This document shows, one piece after another, positions 1 to 6,350 of a stretch of 6,469 bases of DNA (position 1 is its first letter; every line of letters begins with the position of its first letter). Both the position numbers and the translations under genes were made by a program. This DNA is from an uncultured Lachnospiraceae bacterium. GTDB lineage: Bacteria > Bacillota > Clostridia > Lachnospirales > Lachnospiraceae. The stretch covers positions 1 to 6,469 of the forward strand of contig CAJOPP010000448.1 of assembly GCA_905236365.1 (NCBI GenBank). Direction: 5' to 3'. The notes under the pieces were generated by a model, which had not been told where the DNA came from, made no database searches, and was given only the letters and a program-made list of their open reading frames with translations.

Positions 1-32
1 AATAGTAGTTATGTTAATAGGAGAGGTATAAT

Positions 33-2213
33 ATGGCAACGTTGACGAAATATCCGGAACCTTTAGTTTTCGGTCTCGATATTGGCACAAGAAGTATAGT
101 TGGAACGGTAGGATATCGTGAGGGAAGTCAATTTAATATTGTGGCTCAGTGTGTTAAATTTCATGATACCAGAGCAATGTTAGACGGACAGATTCATGAC
201 ATCAATAAAGTAGGGGAAGAGATTATCTATGTTAAGGAGAATTTGGAAAAACAATTATCCGGAAGAAAATTAAATGAAGTTTGTATTGCGGCTGCGGGAC
301 GTGTACTAAAGACGGCTGTAGGTACCGGACATTATGAATTTCAGGATAATACAGTAGTGAATCAGGAATATATTCATTCGTTGGAGATGTTGGGGGTAGA
401 GAAGGCACACGAGTTGATGACCAGGGAAAATGATACAGATGTCAAATTCTTTTGTGTAGGATACACTGTAATCAAATATTATCTGAATGGATACGAGATT
501 GGAAATCTGGATGGTCATAAGGCATATCATATTGGAGCAGATGTTCTTGCCACTTTCTTACCGGAAGAGGTTGTAGATGGATTAAATGCTGCTGTATCTA
601 TGGCAGATCTTGAGATTTGTAACATGACGTTGGAGCCGATTGCCGCAATTGAAGTTGCCATTCCGGAAAGTCATCGGATGTTAAATATTGCATTGGTAGA
701 TGTGGGAGCAGGCACGTCAGATATTTGCGTTACAAAGGATGAATCAATCATCGGATATGGAATGCTTCCGAAAGCCGGCGACAAGTTCACTGAGCGGATT
801 GTGAAGGAATATCTGGTAGACTTTGCAACTGCAGAGAAAATCAAAATGATTGCACCACAGAAAAAGTCCCTTTCTTATAAAGATATTATGGGAATCAGTC
901 ATAAAATTACTCCAAAGGAAGTATATGATAAAGTGGATGATCTCTTAGAGGAAATTACGAAAGAGATTGCGGACAAGATTATTGAATTAAATGGTGGAAA
1001 ACCGGTATCTGCAGTATTTGTGGTTGGTGGAGGTGGAAAACTTCCCGGATTTACTGAAAAACTTGCAAATCATTTATCTCTTCCCAAAGAGAGAGTTGCT
1101 TTGAGAGGAGAAGAAGTTTTAGGATTTGTTAATATTTTTGTGGATGGTGTCAAAAAAGATCCTTTGTTAGTCACTCCGATTGGAATTTGTCTCAATTTTT
1201 ATGACCAGAAGAATCGCTTTATCTTTGTACGGGTTAATAATGAACGGGTAAAGCTTTATGACAATGATAAACTCACAGTGTTTGATGCAGCTTTAGCATT
1301 CGGACTTTCGAATGAAGCCATTTTCCCAAAGCGCGGTGATGATTTAAATTATATTCTCAATGGCAAAAAGAAATTTATCAGAGGAAGTTCAGGAGAAGCG
1401 GCTGTCATTAAGTTGAATGGTAGAGAAGTCGGTATGAATCATCTGGTACAGTCGGGGGATGAAATTCAAATTACGGAATCCACAAAGGGAGAGAATGCAA
1501 AGGCGGTTTTGGGAGAGGTTGCTGATTTTTCGTCTTCACTTACATTTGTTGTGAATGATATATCGGTTCAATGTCCACGATATGCCAGTGTAAACGGAAG
1601 ACTGGAGTCTGAATATTACGAGATTAATGATGAAGATGAGATTATACTTTTGAATTATTATACATTAAGCCAGTTGATGCAGTTTATGGATATTGAAACA
1701 CCACATGAAGTGTTTGTGAATGGAGCAAGAGCAGGTGCAGATACGAAAATTTACGAAAATTTCAATGTGGCCTGGATTGACAAAGAAGATGCTTATAGAG
1801 CAGAGCGGTTTGTGGAAGAACAAAAAACTGTTGAAAAAAAAGAGCTGGAGGAATTAGAAGAAGTAAAAGAGATAAAAAAGATTAGATCAGAAATAAACGA
1901 TGAAAGCAATTTTTTGAAGGATGATCAGGAGGATATCGGGGAAACTTCGGAGGAAAATTTGGTAAATCAGTGGATTGAAAGCACGGAAACAAATCAGGTA
2001 AAGGACAACGTTGATATCGAAGTGATTGTGAATGGTACTTCTGTTACTTTGACGGGAAAAAAGAACTATGTATTTGTCGATATTTTTGATAAATATGATT
2101 TTGATCGGAAAAACATTAAAGGAACAAGACTTATACAAAAAATAGATGGGGAACAGGCACAACATTTTAGTCCGATTCATAATGGAGCTGTGATTGAACT
2201 ATATTGGGAGTAA
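33..2213 (+). CDS. FtsA-like actin-fold protein with long beta-grasp-like C-terminal extension
   Basis: This is an ATP-binding actin-fold protein of the FtsA/PilM group, probably acting at the cytoplasmic membrane in division or envelope organisation. The phosphate-1 loop is at residues 13-21 (FGLDIGTRS), a probable FtsA-type 1C/SHS2 region spans about 138-200, phosphate-2 is at 223-230 (DVGAGTSD), and the adenosine motif is at 330-339 (VVGGGGKLPG). The actin core ends near residue 385. E. coli FtsA has about 420 residues and ends in an amphipathic membrane helix. Here about 320 residues follow instead: two beta-grasp-like stretches (about 406-482 and 500-582), a charged linker (about 589-656, rich in E and K), and a third similar module (658-726) ending IELYWE. 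No terminal amphipathic helix is seen. The start fits AGGAGAGG at 19-26, six bases upstream. The next gene begins six bases after the stop. The actin fold is certain; calling it the true divisome FtsA is not, as no ftsZ is visible and a separate ftsA may exist. Confidence 0.88.
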   Translation: MATLTKYPEPLVFGLDIGTRSIVGTVGYREGSQFNIVAQCVKFHDTRAMLDGQIHDINKVGEEIIYVKENLEKQLSGRKLNEVCIAAAGRVLKTAVGTGHYEFQDNTVVNQEYIHSLEMLGVEKAHELMTRENDTDVKFFCVGYTVIKYYLNGYEIGNLDGHKAYHIGADVLATFLPEEVVDGLNAAVSMADLEICNMTLEPIAAIEVAIPESHRMLNIALVDVGAGTSDICVTKDESIIGYGMLPKAGDKFTERIVKEYLVDFATAEKIKMIAPQKKSLSYKDIMGISHKITPKEVYDKVDDLLEEITKEIADKIIELNGGKPVSAVFVVGGGGKLPGFTEKLANHLSLPKERVALRGEEVLGFVNIFVDGVKKDPLLVTPIGICLNFYDQKNRFIFVRVNNERVKLYDNDKLTVFDAALAFGLSNEAIFPKRGDDLNYILNGKKKFIRGSSGEAAVIKLNGREVGMNHLVQSGDEIQITESTKGENAKAVLGEVADFSSSLTFVVNDISVQCPRYASVNGRLESEYYEINDEDEIILLNYYTLSQLMQFMDIETPHEVFVNGARAGADTKIYENFNVAWIDKEDAYRAERFVEEQKTVEKKELEELEEVKEIKKIRSEINDESNFLKDDQEDIGETSEENLVNQWIESTETNQVKDNVDIEVIVNGTSVTLTGKKNYVFVDIFDKYDFDRKNIKGTRLIQKIDGEQAQHFSPIHNGAVIELYWE
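1248..2210 (+). other. C-terminal extension of the FtsA-like protein: three similar beta-grasp-like modules and a charged linker
   Basis: This subregion of the preceding gene covers residues 406-726. A similar pattern recurs: a hydrophobic strand, an NG turn, then a G/D-D-E-I type strand. Module A has LTVFDAA at 415-421, KLNG at 460-463 and SGDEIQI at 474-480. Module B has LTFVVND at 503-509, VNG at 520-522, NDEDEIILL at 532-540 and a second VNG at 562-564. Module C has EVIVNG at 663-668, FVDIFD at 681-686 and HNGAVIELYW at 716-725. The spacing resembles ubiquitin-like beta-grasp folds (ThiS, TGS, SLBB), which often mediate protein contacts. The fold assignment is inferred from pattern only. 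The linker between B and C (1779-2003) is highly charged and probably helical or disordered. Confidence 0.5.
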
Positions 2214-2219
2214 TAGTAT

Positions 2220-3914
2220 ATGGATATAAGTTTAGTTATGGACACCCTGAAAAAAAGAATAATGATACATAGACTCATCTATGTCATTTTTTGTTTTCAC
2301 AGATTGGCACTTCAATTTAATGGAGCGGAAGTGGAATTAAGGGATACGATTGTCCTTTTGACGCTGGTGGGTATCTGTTTTGGAATTGATACAGTGTTTT
2401 TACATTATGATTATTTTGATAACATAAAAGTGATTCAAGGTATCCGTTTTGTACAGTGTGTGATTGCAACGGTTATGCTAGTATTTTTTGCTTTTTCCAG
2501 TGATTCAGAGATAATGATTTTTAATATGATCATACTATTTTTCACGGATTTTTTTCTTGCACAGGATGTTCAGGATAAGGAAATCATAGGACTTTATCTT
2601 TTATTGATTAGTTTGCCGATTATTGCAGGTGCATTAGCCAGATTGGTAACGAGCTTATACGATGGCGGTATGTTAATGTTCTTTAATTTACTCTCTGTGT
2701 TGCTGGTAATTTCATCACTGGTAGTGTTTGTTAACGGTTATTTATTGAATCTTTATCATCGTATGATAGAGCAAAGATTTGAAATAGAAAATTTGAATCA
2801 GCGGAATCAAAAAGTGATTGACATTCAGGAGAGAATGAAAACTACGAATATGCTGCTCAATGTGCAGAAAAGTGATTTACAGTATGCAAACAGGAAGATA
2901 AAAGAGGCAAATGAAGAAATGGTTGCACAGGCAGATATCTTGCATTTTATTTCTCTTTCTTTTGAAGTACCTAAGATTTCCAATCAGATTGTGGAAGCAA
3001 TTATGAGGGTGAAAAAATTAGGATTTTGTGCAGCATATATCAAGGAAGATGTATATTTGAACAAACATGCAAACTATGTTATTCGAACGGATATTGCCCA
3101 ATTACAAAGTAAAATAAAGGATAACATGGAAGCTATTTATCAGAATATGCTGGCTGAGGGTGTGAATGAACAGGTGGTATATGACGATGTGCAGGACAAG
3201 TATCTATTCTTAAAGGAGGTAGACATCAATTCGGTTTATGTCAGACTGTTAGAGCATGAGGGTGAATTGTATGGTTTGTTTATGTTAGGAGATCAGCGGG
3301 AACATTTGTTTGATGACGAACTGTCATTTTATGATGCAATTCTTGCCCAATATAATATTGCAATCAGTAATGCAAGAATTTACAATGAAATGCAATATAT
3401 GGCAAGAAAAGATGGTCTTACCGGAATTAATAATCGGGTTTATTTTACCCAGTTGTTCAAAAATACAGTTGAGAATATCAAGGAGTCAGATAGTTGTCTG
3501 AGCGTAGCCTTGTTTGATATTGATAAGTTTAAAAGTGTGAATGATACATACGGACATTTAGCAGGCGATGAAGTTATTAAGCGGATTGCGTCAGTGACGG
3601 AAGCGTTTATTGACCAATATGATGGATTTGTTTGTCGGTATGGAGGCGAGGAATTTGTTGCTGTTTTGCCTGATAGAAAATTAGAAGTGGCACAACCGAT
3701 TATTGAAGAATTATTTGAAGAATTATGTTCACAGATTGTACATTATGAAGAGTGGGATATTCCGATGAGTGTCAGTGTCGGTCTTACGTCATATCCGGAA
3801 ATATGTGAAAACACAGATGATTTGTTAAAAAGAGCCGATTGGTGTATGTATTATGCAAAAGAACATGGACGGCATCAGATTAATGTGGATGATGGAAGTA
3901 TCCAGCGAGATTAG
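2220..3914 (+). CDS. Membrane-anchored diguanylate cyclase (GGDEF) with GAF-like sensor region
   Basis: It makes the second messenger cyclic di-GMP from two GTP. Residues 15-177 hold five or six hydrophobic segments (clear ones at about 43-61, 72-91, 95-115, 121-144 and 150-176). A charged, probably coiled-coil helix follows at about 178-235, then a GAF-like region at about 238-388, then the GGDEF domain at about 392-555. The domain opens with DGLTGINNR (398-406). Metal-binding FDIDKF is at 432-437, substrate-binding NDTYGHLAGD at 441-450, and the active-site loop YGGEEF at 474-479, so catalysis looks intact. The RxxD inhibitory site normally just before this loop is absent (QYDG at 466-469). 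The start ATG has GGGAG at 2206-2210, inside the end of the upstream gene, which suggests translational coupling. The signal sensed cannot be told from sequence. Confidence 0.92.
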   Translation: MDISLVMDTLKKRIMIHRLIYVIFCFHRLALQFNGAEVELRDTIVLLTLVGICFGIDTVFLHYDYFDNIKVIQGIRFVQCVIATVMLVFFAFSSDSEIMIFNMIILFFTDFFLAQDVQDKEIIGLYLLLISLPIIAGALARLVTSLYDGGMLMFFNLLSVLLVISSLVVFVNGYLLNLYHRMIEQRFEIENLNQRNQKVIDIQERMKTTNMLLNVQKSDLQYANRKIKEANEEMVAQADILHFISLSFEVPKISNQIVEAIMRVKKLGFCAAYIKEDVYLNKHANYVIRTDIAQLQSKIKDNMEAIYQNMLAEGVNEQVVYDDVQDKYLFLKEVDINSVYVRLLEHEGELYGLFMLGDQREHLFDDELSFYDAILAQYNIAISNARIYNEMQYMARKDGLTGINNRVYFTQLFKNTVENIKESDSCLSVALFDIDKFKSVNDTYGHLAGDEVIKRIASVTEAFIDQYDGFVCRYGGEEFVAVLPDRKLEVAQPIIEELFEELCSQIVHYEEWDIPMSVSVGLTSYPEICENTDDLLKRADWCMYYAKEHGRHQINVDDGSIQRD

Positions 3915-3992
3915 ATGATTTTGTTATTTGATGGATGTCTATTTTGAAAGTTGACTATTGGTAAAATATTTAATTTATAGGAGGAATAGATA

Positions 3993-5180
3993 ATGAATGT
4001 TTTTGTAGTTAATTGTGGAAGTTCTTCTTTGAAATATCAATTGATTGATTCAGAGACAGAAGAGGTAATTGCCAAGGGACTTTGTGAAAGAATAGGGATT
4101 GATGGTAGATTGACCCATAAACCCACAGGGAAAGATACGGTTGTCAGAGAATGTGATATGCCGGATCATAAAAGTGCAGTGTCTTATGTGTTAGAGGCTT
4201 TGACAGACGAACAGTTTGGTGTAATTAAAGATTTATCTTCGATTGATGCAGTTGGACATCGTATTGTGCATGGAGGTGAGCGATTTGCAAATTCTGTGGT
4301 GATTAATGATGAGGTTCTTGCTGCAATTGAAGAGTGTAATGATCTTGCACCTTTGCATAATCCGGCAAATCTGATTGGAATTTCAGCGTGTAAAGCATTG
4401 ATGCCGGAAGTTCCGATGGTGGCAGTATTTGATACTGCATTTCATCAGACAATGCCTCAAAAGGCGTATCTTTATGGACTCCCATACGAATATTATGAAC
4501 AATATAAGGTTCGCAAATATGGTTTTCATGGGACATCCCATAGTTTTGTGTCAAAGCGGCTGATTGAACTGATTGGAAAACAGGATAAAGAATCGAAAGT
4601 GATTATTTGTCATTTAGGAAATGGCTCTTCCGTGACGGCTGTGAAAAATGGAGAATCCGTAGATACCAGCATGGGATTTACACCGTTAGATGGACTGATT
4701 ATGGGAACTCGAAGTGGAAGCATCGATCCGGCTGTGGTACAGTTTTTGGCAGATAAACTTTCCTGTTCGTTAGATGAAGTTATCAATATTTTGAATAAGA
4801 AATCAGGTGTGGAAGGTATATCCGGAGTTTCTAGTGATTTCCGGGATTTAGATAAGGCTAGTTCAGAGGGAAATGAACGGGCAGCAATCGCACTTGATTT
4901 GTTTGCATACCGTGTGGCACAATTTGTGGGGTCTTATGCTGCATCTATGAATGGTGTTGACGCGATTGCGTTTACAGCAGGAATTGGAGAGAATAATTCA
5001 AAAATGCGAAAAAATATATGCGAATACCTTGAATATCTCGGTATCAACATTGATGATAAGGCTAATGCAACCGGTGGAGAGGAAATAAAAATCTCAACGG
5101 CGGATTCTAAGGTTGCTGTATATGTCATTCCTACGAATGAAGAACTGGCAATTGCACGGGAAACGGTTGCTTTGCTGTAG
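3993..5180 (+). CDS. ackA: Acetate kinase
   Basis: It interconverts acetyl phosphate plus ADP with acetate plus ATP, the ATP-yielding last step of acetate fermentation, in the cytoplasm. At 395 residues it has the usual length. The first signature NCGSSSLKY is at 7-15. By family alignment, the key residues are N7, R90 (GHRIVHGG), D147 (FDTAFH), H179 (YGFHGTSH), R240 (MGTRSGSIDP) and E384 (PTNEELAIARE); all are present. The HLGNGSS nucleotide-binding loop is at 207-213. The start is fixed by AGGAGG at 3979-3984, eight bases upstream. A 78-base gap separates it from the cyclase gene; no terminator and no convincing promoter can be seen there, so read-through or an unrecognised promoter are both possible. 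Phosphotransacetylase (pta), its metabolic partner and common neighbour, is not adjacent. The stop codon touches the left direct repeat of the palindromic element downstream. Confidence 0.98.
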   Translation: MNVFVVNCGSSSLKYQLIDSETEEVIAKGLCERIGIDGRLTHKPTGKDTVVRECDMPDHKSAVSYVLEALTDEQFGVIKDLSSIDAVGHRIVHGGERFANSVVINDEVLAAIEECNDLAPLHNPANLIGISACKALMPEVPMVAVFDTAFHQTMPQKAYLYGLPYEYYEQYKVRKYGFHGTSHSFVSKRLIELIGKQDKESKVIICHLGNGSSVTAVKNGESVDTSMGFTPLDGLIMGTRSGSIDPAVVQFLADKLSCSLDEVINILNKKSGVEGISGVSSDFRDLDKASSEGNERAAIALDLFAYRVAQFVGSYAASMNGVDAIAFTAGIGENNSKMRKNICEYLEYLGINIDDKANATGGEEIKISTADSKVAVYVIPTNEELAIARETVALL

Positions 5181-5283
5181 AAAATAGTAACAGTGCAGCC
5201 ATTGGCTTAATGTTATGCATCGGACACGGCTTTGCGTCCGGCTTAAGTAAATGACATTGCGAGTGAACTGTAACATGAAAATA
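5180..5283. repeat. Imperfect 88-base palindrome flanked by a 7-base direct repeat (MITE/REP-like candidate)
   Basis: The ends GTAACAGT (5187-5194) and ACTGTAAC (5267-5274) pair at 7 of 8 positions. Further in, 5200-5210 pairs with 5243-5253 (CATT and CTTAA against TTAAG and AATG, one mismatch and one G-T pair). At the centre, CGGAC (5221-5225) pairs with GTCCG (5236-5240). The exact heptamer GAAAATA stands at 5180-5186 and again at 5277-5283, so the palindrome plus two bases is bracketed as an insertion with target-site duplication would be. No T-tract follows, so it is not an ordinary terminator, and it has no coding capacity. A structured 3' end for ackA mRNA is the main alternative. Confidence 0.5.
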
Positions 5284-5313
5284 CAAGTTCTGGTAAGAAT
5301 GTGAAAAAATTTA

Positions 5314-5342
5314 TTGACAAAGCAATATAAACTATGTATAAT
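5314..5342 (+). promoter_or_regulatory. Full-consensus sigma-A-type promoter for the DUF177-rpmF unit
   Basis: TTGACA (5314-5319) and TATAAT (5337-5342) are both perfect matches, separated by 17 bases. The A/T tract at 5304-5312, just upstream of the -35, resembles an UP element. Transcription should start near 5349-5350, giving a leader of about 23 bases before the ribosome site and start codon. This suits strong constitutive expression of a ribosomal protein unit and makes it independent of ackA. Confidence 0.9.
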
Positions 5343-5359
5343 AATCAACGTCTGAGTTT

Positions 5360-5366
5360 AGGAGAT
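5360..5366 (+). promoter_or_regulatory. Ribosome binding site that fixes the DUF177 start
   Basis: AGGAGAT lies six bases before the ATG at 5373. The in-frame ATG at 5334 overlaps the promoter spacer and abuts the -10 box, is upstream of the expected transcription start and lacks a ribosome site, so 5373 is the real start. Confidence 0.88.
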
Positions 5367-5372
5367 GAATCT

Positions 5373-5906
5373 ATGAGAATAAACTTACATGACATTGTGT
5401 CTACTGTTGGTAAAGAGATGACAGTAGAATGCAGAATGGAAGAAGGTCAGGTATCCCTTTACAGAGAGGCATTTAAGATTACCTGTAAGAATCCATTCAA
5501 AGCGGTGTTGAAGCATATACAGAAGAACATAATTTCTGTTGAGTTCAATGCTATTATCACTACGGATCGTACTTGCAGCCGATGCTTGGATTTGGTTGTT
5601 AGAGATTATAATTTACATGTGTCTCGTACAATTGATGTCATTAAGAAAGAAGCGTGTGCAGATGATTCCGGTGAATATGATGAAATAAGTTATATTGAAG
5701 ACTGTACTCTGGATGTAGACATGCTCATTTTGGATGAGTTATATACCGTACTTCCGATGAATGTTCTTTGTAGAGAAGATTGCAAAGGAATATGTAAGGT
5801 ATGTGGAACCAATCTGAATAAGAGCACATGTGATTGTGACCAAGTGGTTCCGAATCCAAGAATGGCAGTTTTTAGTGATATCTTCAATCAGTTTAAGGAG
5901 GTGTGA
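5373..5906 (+). CDS. yceD: DUF177/YceD family protein, ribosome-associated metal-binding protein
   Basis: This 177-residue protein belongs to the DUF177 family (E. coli YceD, B. subtilis YlbN), which is almost always encoded just before rpmF. Family members have been linked to 23S rRNA accumulation and large-subunit assembly; the biochemical activity is not settled. Conserved cysteines are C68 and C71 (TCSRC), then C133, C137, C141, C144, C153 and C155 in LCREDCKGICKVCGTNLN and the following CDC, which could bind zinc. An acidic stretch lies at about 97-110. The C-terminal NPRMAVFSDI (161-170) matches the usual family ending. The start is placed at 5373 rather than the in-frame ATG at 5334, because the latter lies inside the promoter. 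The rpmF ribosome site is embedded in its last codons, and rpmF begins three bases after its stop, so the two are surely co-transcribed. Confidence 0.93.
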   Translation: MRINLHDIVSTVGKEMTVECRMEEGQVSLYREAFKITCKNPFKAVLKHIQKNIISVEFNAIITTDRTCSRCLDLVVRDYNLHVSRTIDVIKKEACADDSGEYDEISYIEDCTLDVDMLILDELYTVLPMNVLCREDCKGICKVCGTNLNKSTCDCDQVVPNPRMAVFSDIFNQFKEV

Positions 5907-5909
5907 ATA

Positions 5910-6086
5910 ATGTCTATCTGTCCAAAGAATAAATCTTCAAAAGGAAGAAGAGATAAGAGAAGAGCAAACTGGAAGATGAGCGCTCCTACTTTAGTAAAAT
6001 GTTCTAAGTGTGGAGAGTTAATGGTTCCTCATAGAGTTTGTAAAAAATGTGGAAGCTACAACAAAAAAGAAATTATTGAAGCATAA
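5910..6086 (+). CDS. rpmF: 50S ribosomal protein L32 (bL32)
   Basis: This 58-residue basic protein of the large ribosomal subunit has the L32 core SSKGRRDKRRANWKMSAP (residues 9-26). It carries a zinc ribbon formed by C31, C34, C44 and C47 (CSKC and CKKC), so it is the zinc-binding rather than the cysteine-free form. The N-terminus MSICPKNK differs from the MAVPK start of many bacteria and fits my memory of Lachnospiraceae proteins. AGGAGG at 5896-5901 lies eight bases before the ATG, inside the end of the upstream DUF177 gene. A long hairpin follows 19 bases after the stop. In many bacteria plsX and other fatty-acid genes follow rpmF; here they do not. Confidence 0.97.
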   Translation: MSICPKNKSSKGRRDKRRANWKMSAPTLVKCSKCGELMVPHRVCKKCGSYNKKEIIEA

Positions 6087-6105
6087 TAAATTGTTTCAAT
6101 TTGTG

Positions 6106-6148
6106 ATGAGAATGACCTTTTTGCATTTTGCAGAGAGGTCATTCTCAT
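6106..6148 (+). terminator. Long hairpin downstream of rpmF, probable transcription terminator
   Basis: The arms 6106-6125 and 6129-6148 form 20 continuous pairs, two of them G-T, around a TTT loop. The outer 13 pairs (ATGAGAATGACCT with AGGTCATTCTCAT) are perfect Watson-Crick. The bases right after the stem are not a clean T-run; a modest tract (TTTTCTTCT) comes about ten bases later at 6159-6167. Termination is likely but may be partial, and mRNA 3'-end protection is an additional or alternative role. Confidence 0.7.
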
Positions 6149-6190
6149 TAATGCATGATTTTCTTCTGTAACATTGGGTGTGAGTGCTAA

Positions 6191-6208
6191 AAAAATGCTT
6201 GCATTTTT
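6191..6208. repeat. 18-base perfect palindrome upstream of rimP
   Basis: AAAAATGC (6191-6198) and GCATTTTT (6201-6208) are exact inverted copies around TT. It overlaps the -35 of the candidate rimP promoter, so it could be an operator. As RNA it would form a weak A-U-rich hairpin ending in U residues and could serve as a second, weak terminator in either direction. Both roles are inferred. Confidence 0.4.
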
Positions 6209-6227
6209 CAGAAGGTAGTGATATTCT
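6199..6227 (+). promoter_or_regulatory. Candidate promoter for the rimP operon
   Basis: TTGCAT (6199-6204) is followed after 17 bases by TATTCT (6222-6227), which is preceded by TG one base upstream (6219-6220), making an extended -10. The -35 is a poor match. Transcription would start near 6234 and leave a leader of about 117 bases that includes the two hairpins before rimP. It is the best candidate in the gap, but weak. Confidence 0.35.
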
Positions 6228-6252
6228 TAGATAGTAGCATATTGATTAGAGT

Positions 6253-6276
6253 GAGAGTGGGCGTAAGTCCACTCTC
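6253..6276 (+). promoter_or_regulatory. GC-rich leader hairpin with GUAA tetraloop ahead of rimP
   Basis: GAGAGTGGGC (6253-6262) pairs with GTCCACTCTC (6267-6276) over ten positions, one of them G-U, closing a GTAA loop of the stable GNRA type. TTTA follows directly. As I recall, similar short hairpins of the GAGTGGG type occur before rimP (ylxS) in other Firmicutes. It could be an attenuator or a binding site for a regulator such as NusA, or just a remnant terminator with too short a U-tract. The structure is seen; the role is inferred. Confidence 0.5.
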
Positions 6277-6286
6277 TTTACATGTT

Positions 6287-6319
6287 AAAACGTACATTGA
6301 ATAGTTGATGTATGTTTTT
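6287..6319 (+). terminator. Possible attenuator hairpin just before rimP
   Basis: AAAACGTACAT (6287-6297) pairs with ATGTATGTTTT (6308-6318) over 11 positions, one of them G-T, with a ten-base loop, and the right arm runs into TTTTT (6315-6319). It ends 31 bases before the rimP start codon. The stem is AU-rich and most of the T-run is inside it, so it would be a weak terminator; conditional attenuation is a possibility only. Confidence 0.3.
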
Positions 6320-6350
6320 GCAAAATTCTTACTAGGAAAGGTGGTCATTT

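Noticed and set aside
1..32. Possible end of an upstream gene or promoter
   Set aside because: Only the ribosome site of the first gene can be supported; the stretch is too short to judge anything else.
1887..2180. Minus-strand open frame of 97 codons inside the FtsA-like gene
   Set aside because: It is opposite the AT-rich end of a convincing gene; its hydrophobic, phenylalanine-rich translation is typical of antisense reading of charged codons.
3944..3979. Possible ackA promoter: TTGAAA (3944) with TATTTA (3967), or TTGACT (3951) with TTTATA (3974), each with 17-base spacing
   Set aside because: The -10 boxes match at only about half their positions, and both would start transcription at or past the AGGAGG ribosome site, leaving almost no leader. 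I see no convincing promoter in this gap.
4303..4554. Minus-strand open frame of 83 codons inside ackA
   Set aside because: It lies wholly within the well-supported acetate kinase gene, has no recognisable domain, and its protein looks like an antisense shadow of conserved ackA codons.
5221..5240. Central CGGAC...GTCCG hairpin as a simple ackA terminator
   Set aside because: Only five perfect pairs and no T-tract follow; the larger nested palindrome explains it better.
5094..5348. Minus-strand open frame spanning the ackA end, the palindrome and the rpmF promoter
   Set aside because: It overlaps the 3' end of ackA, an obvious + strand promoter and an inverted repeat, and its product has no recognisable features.
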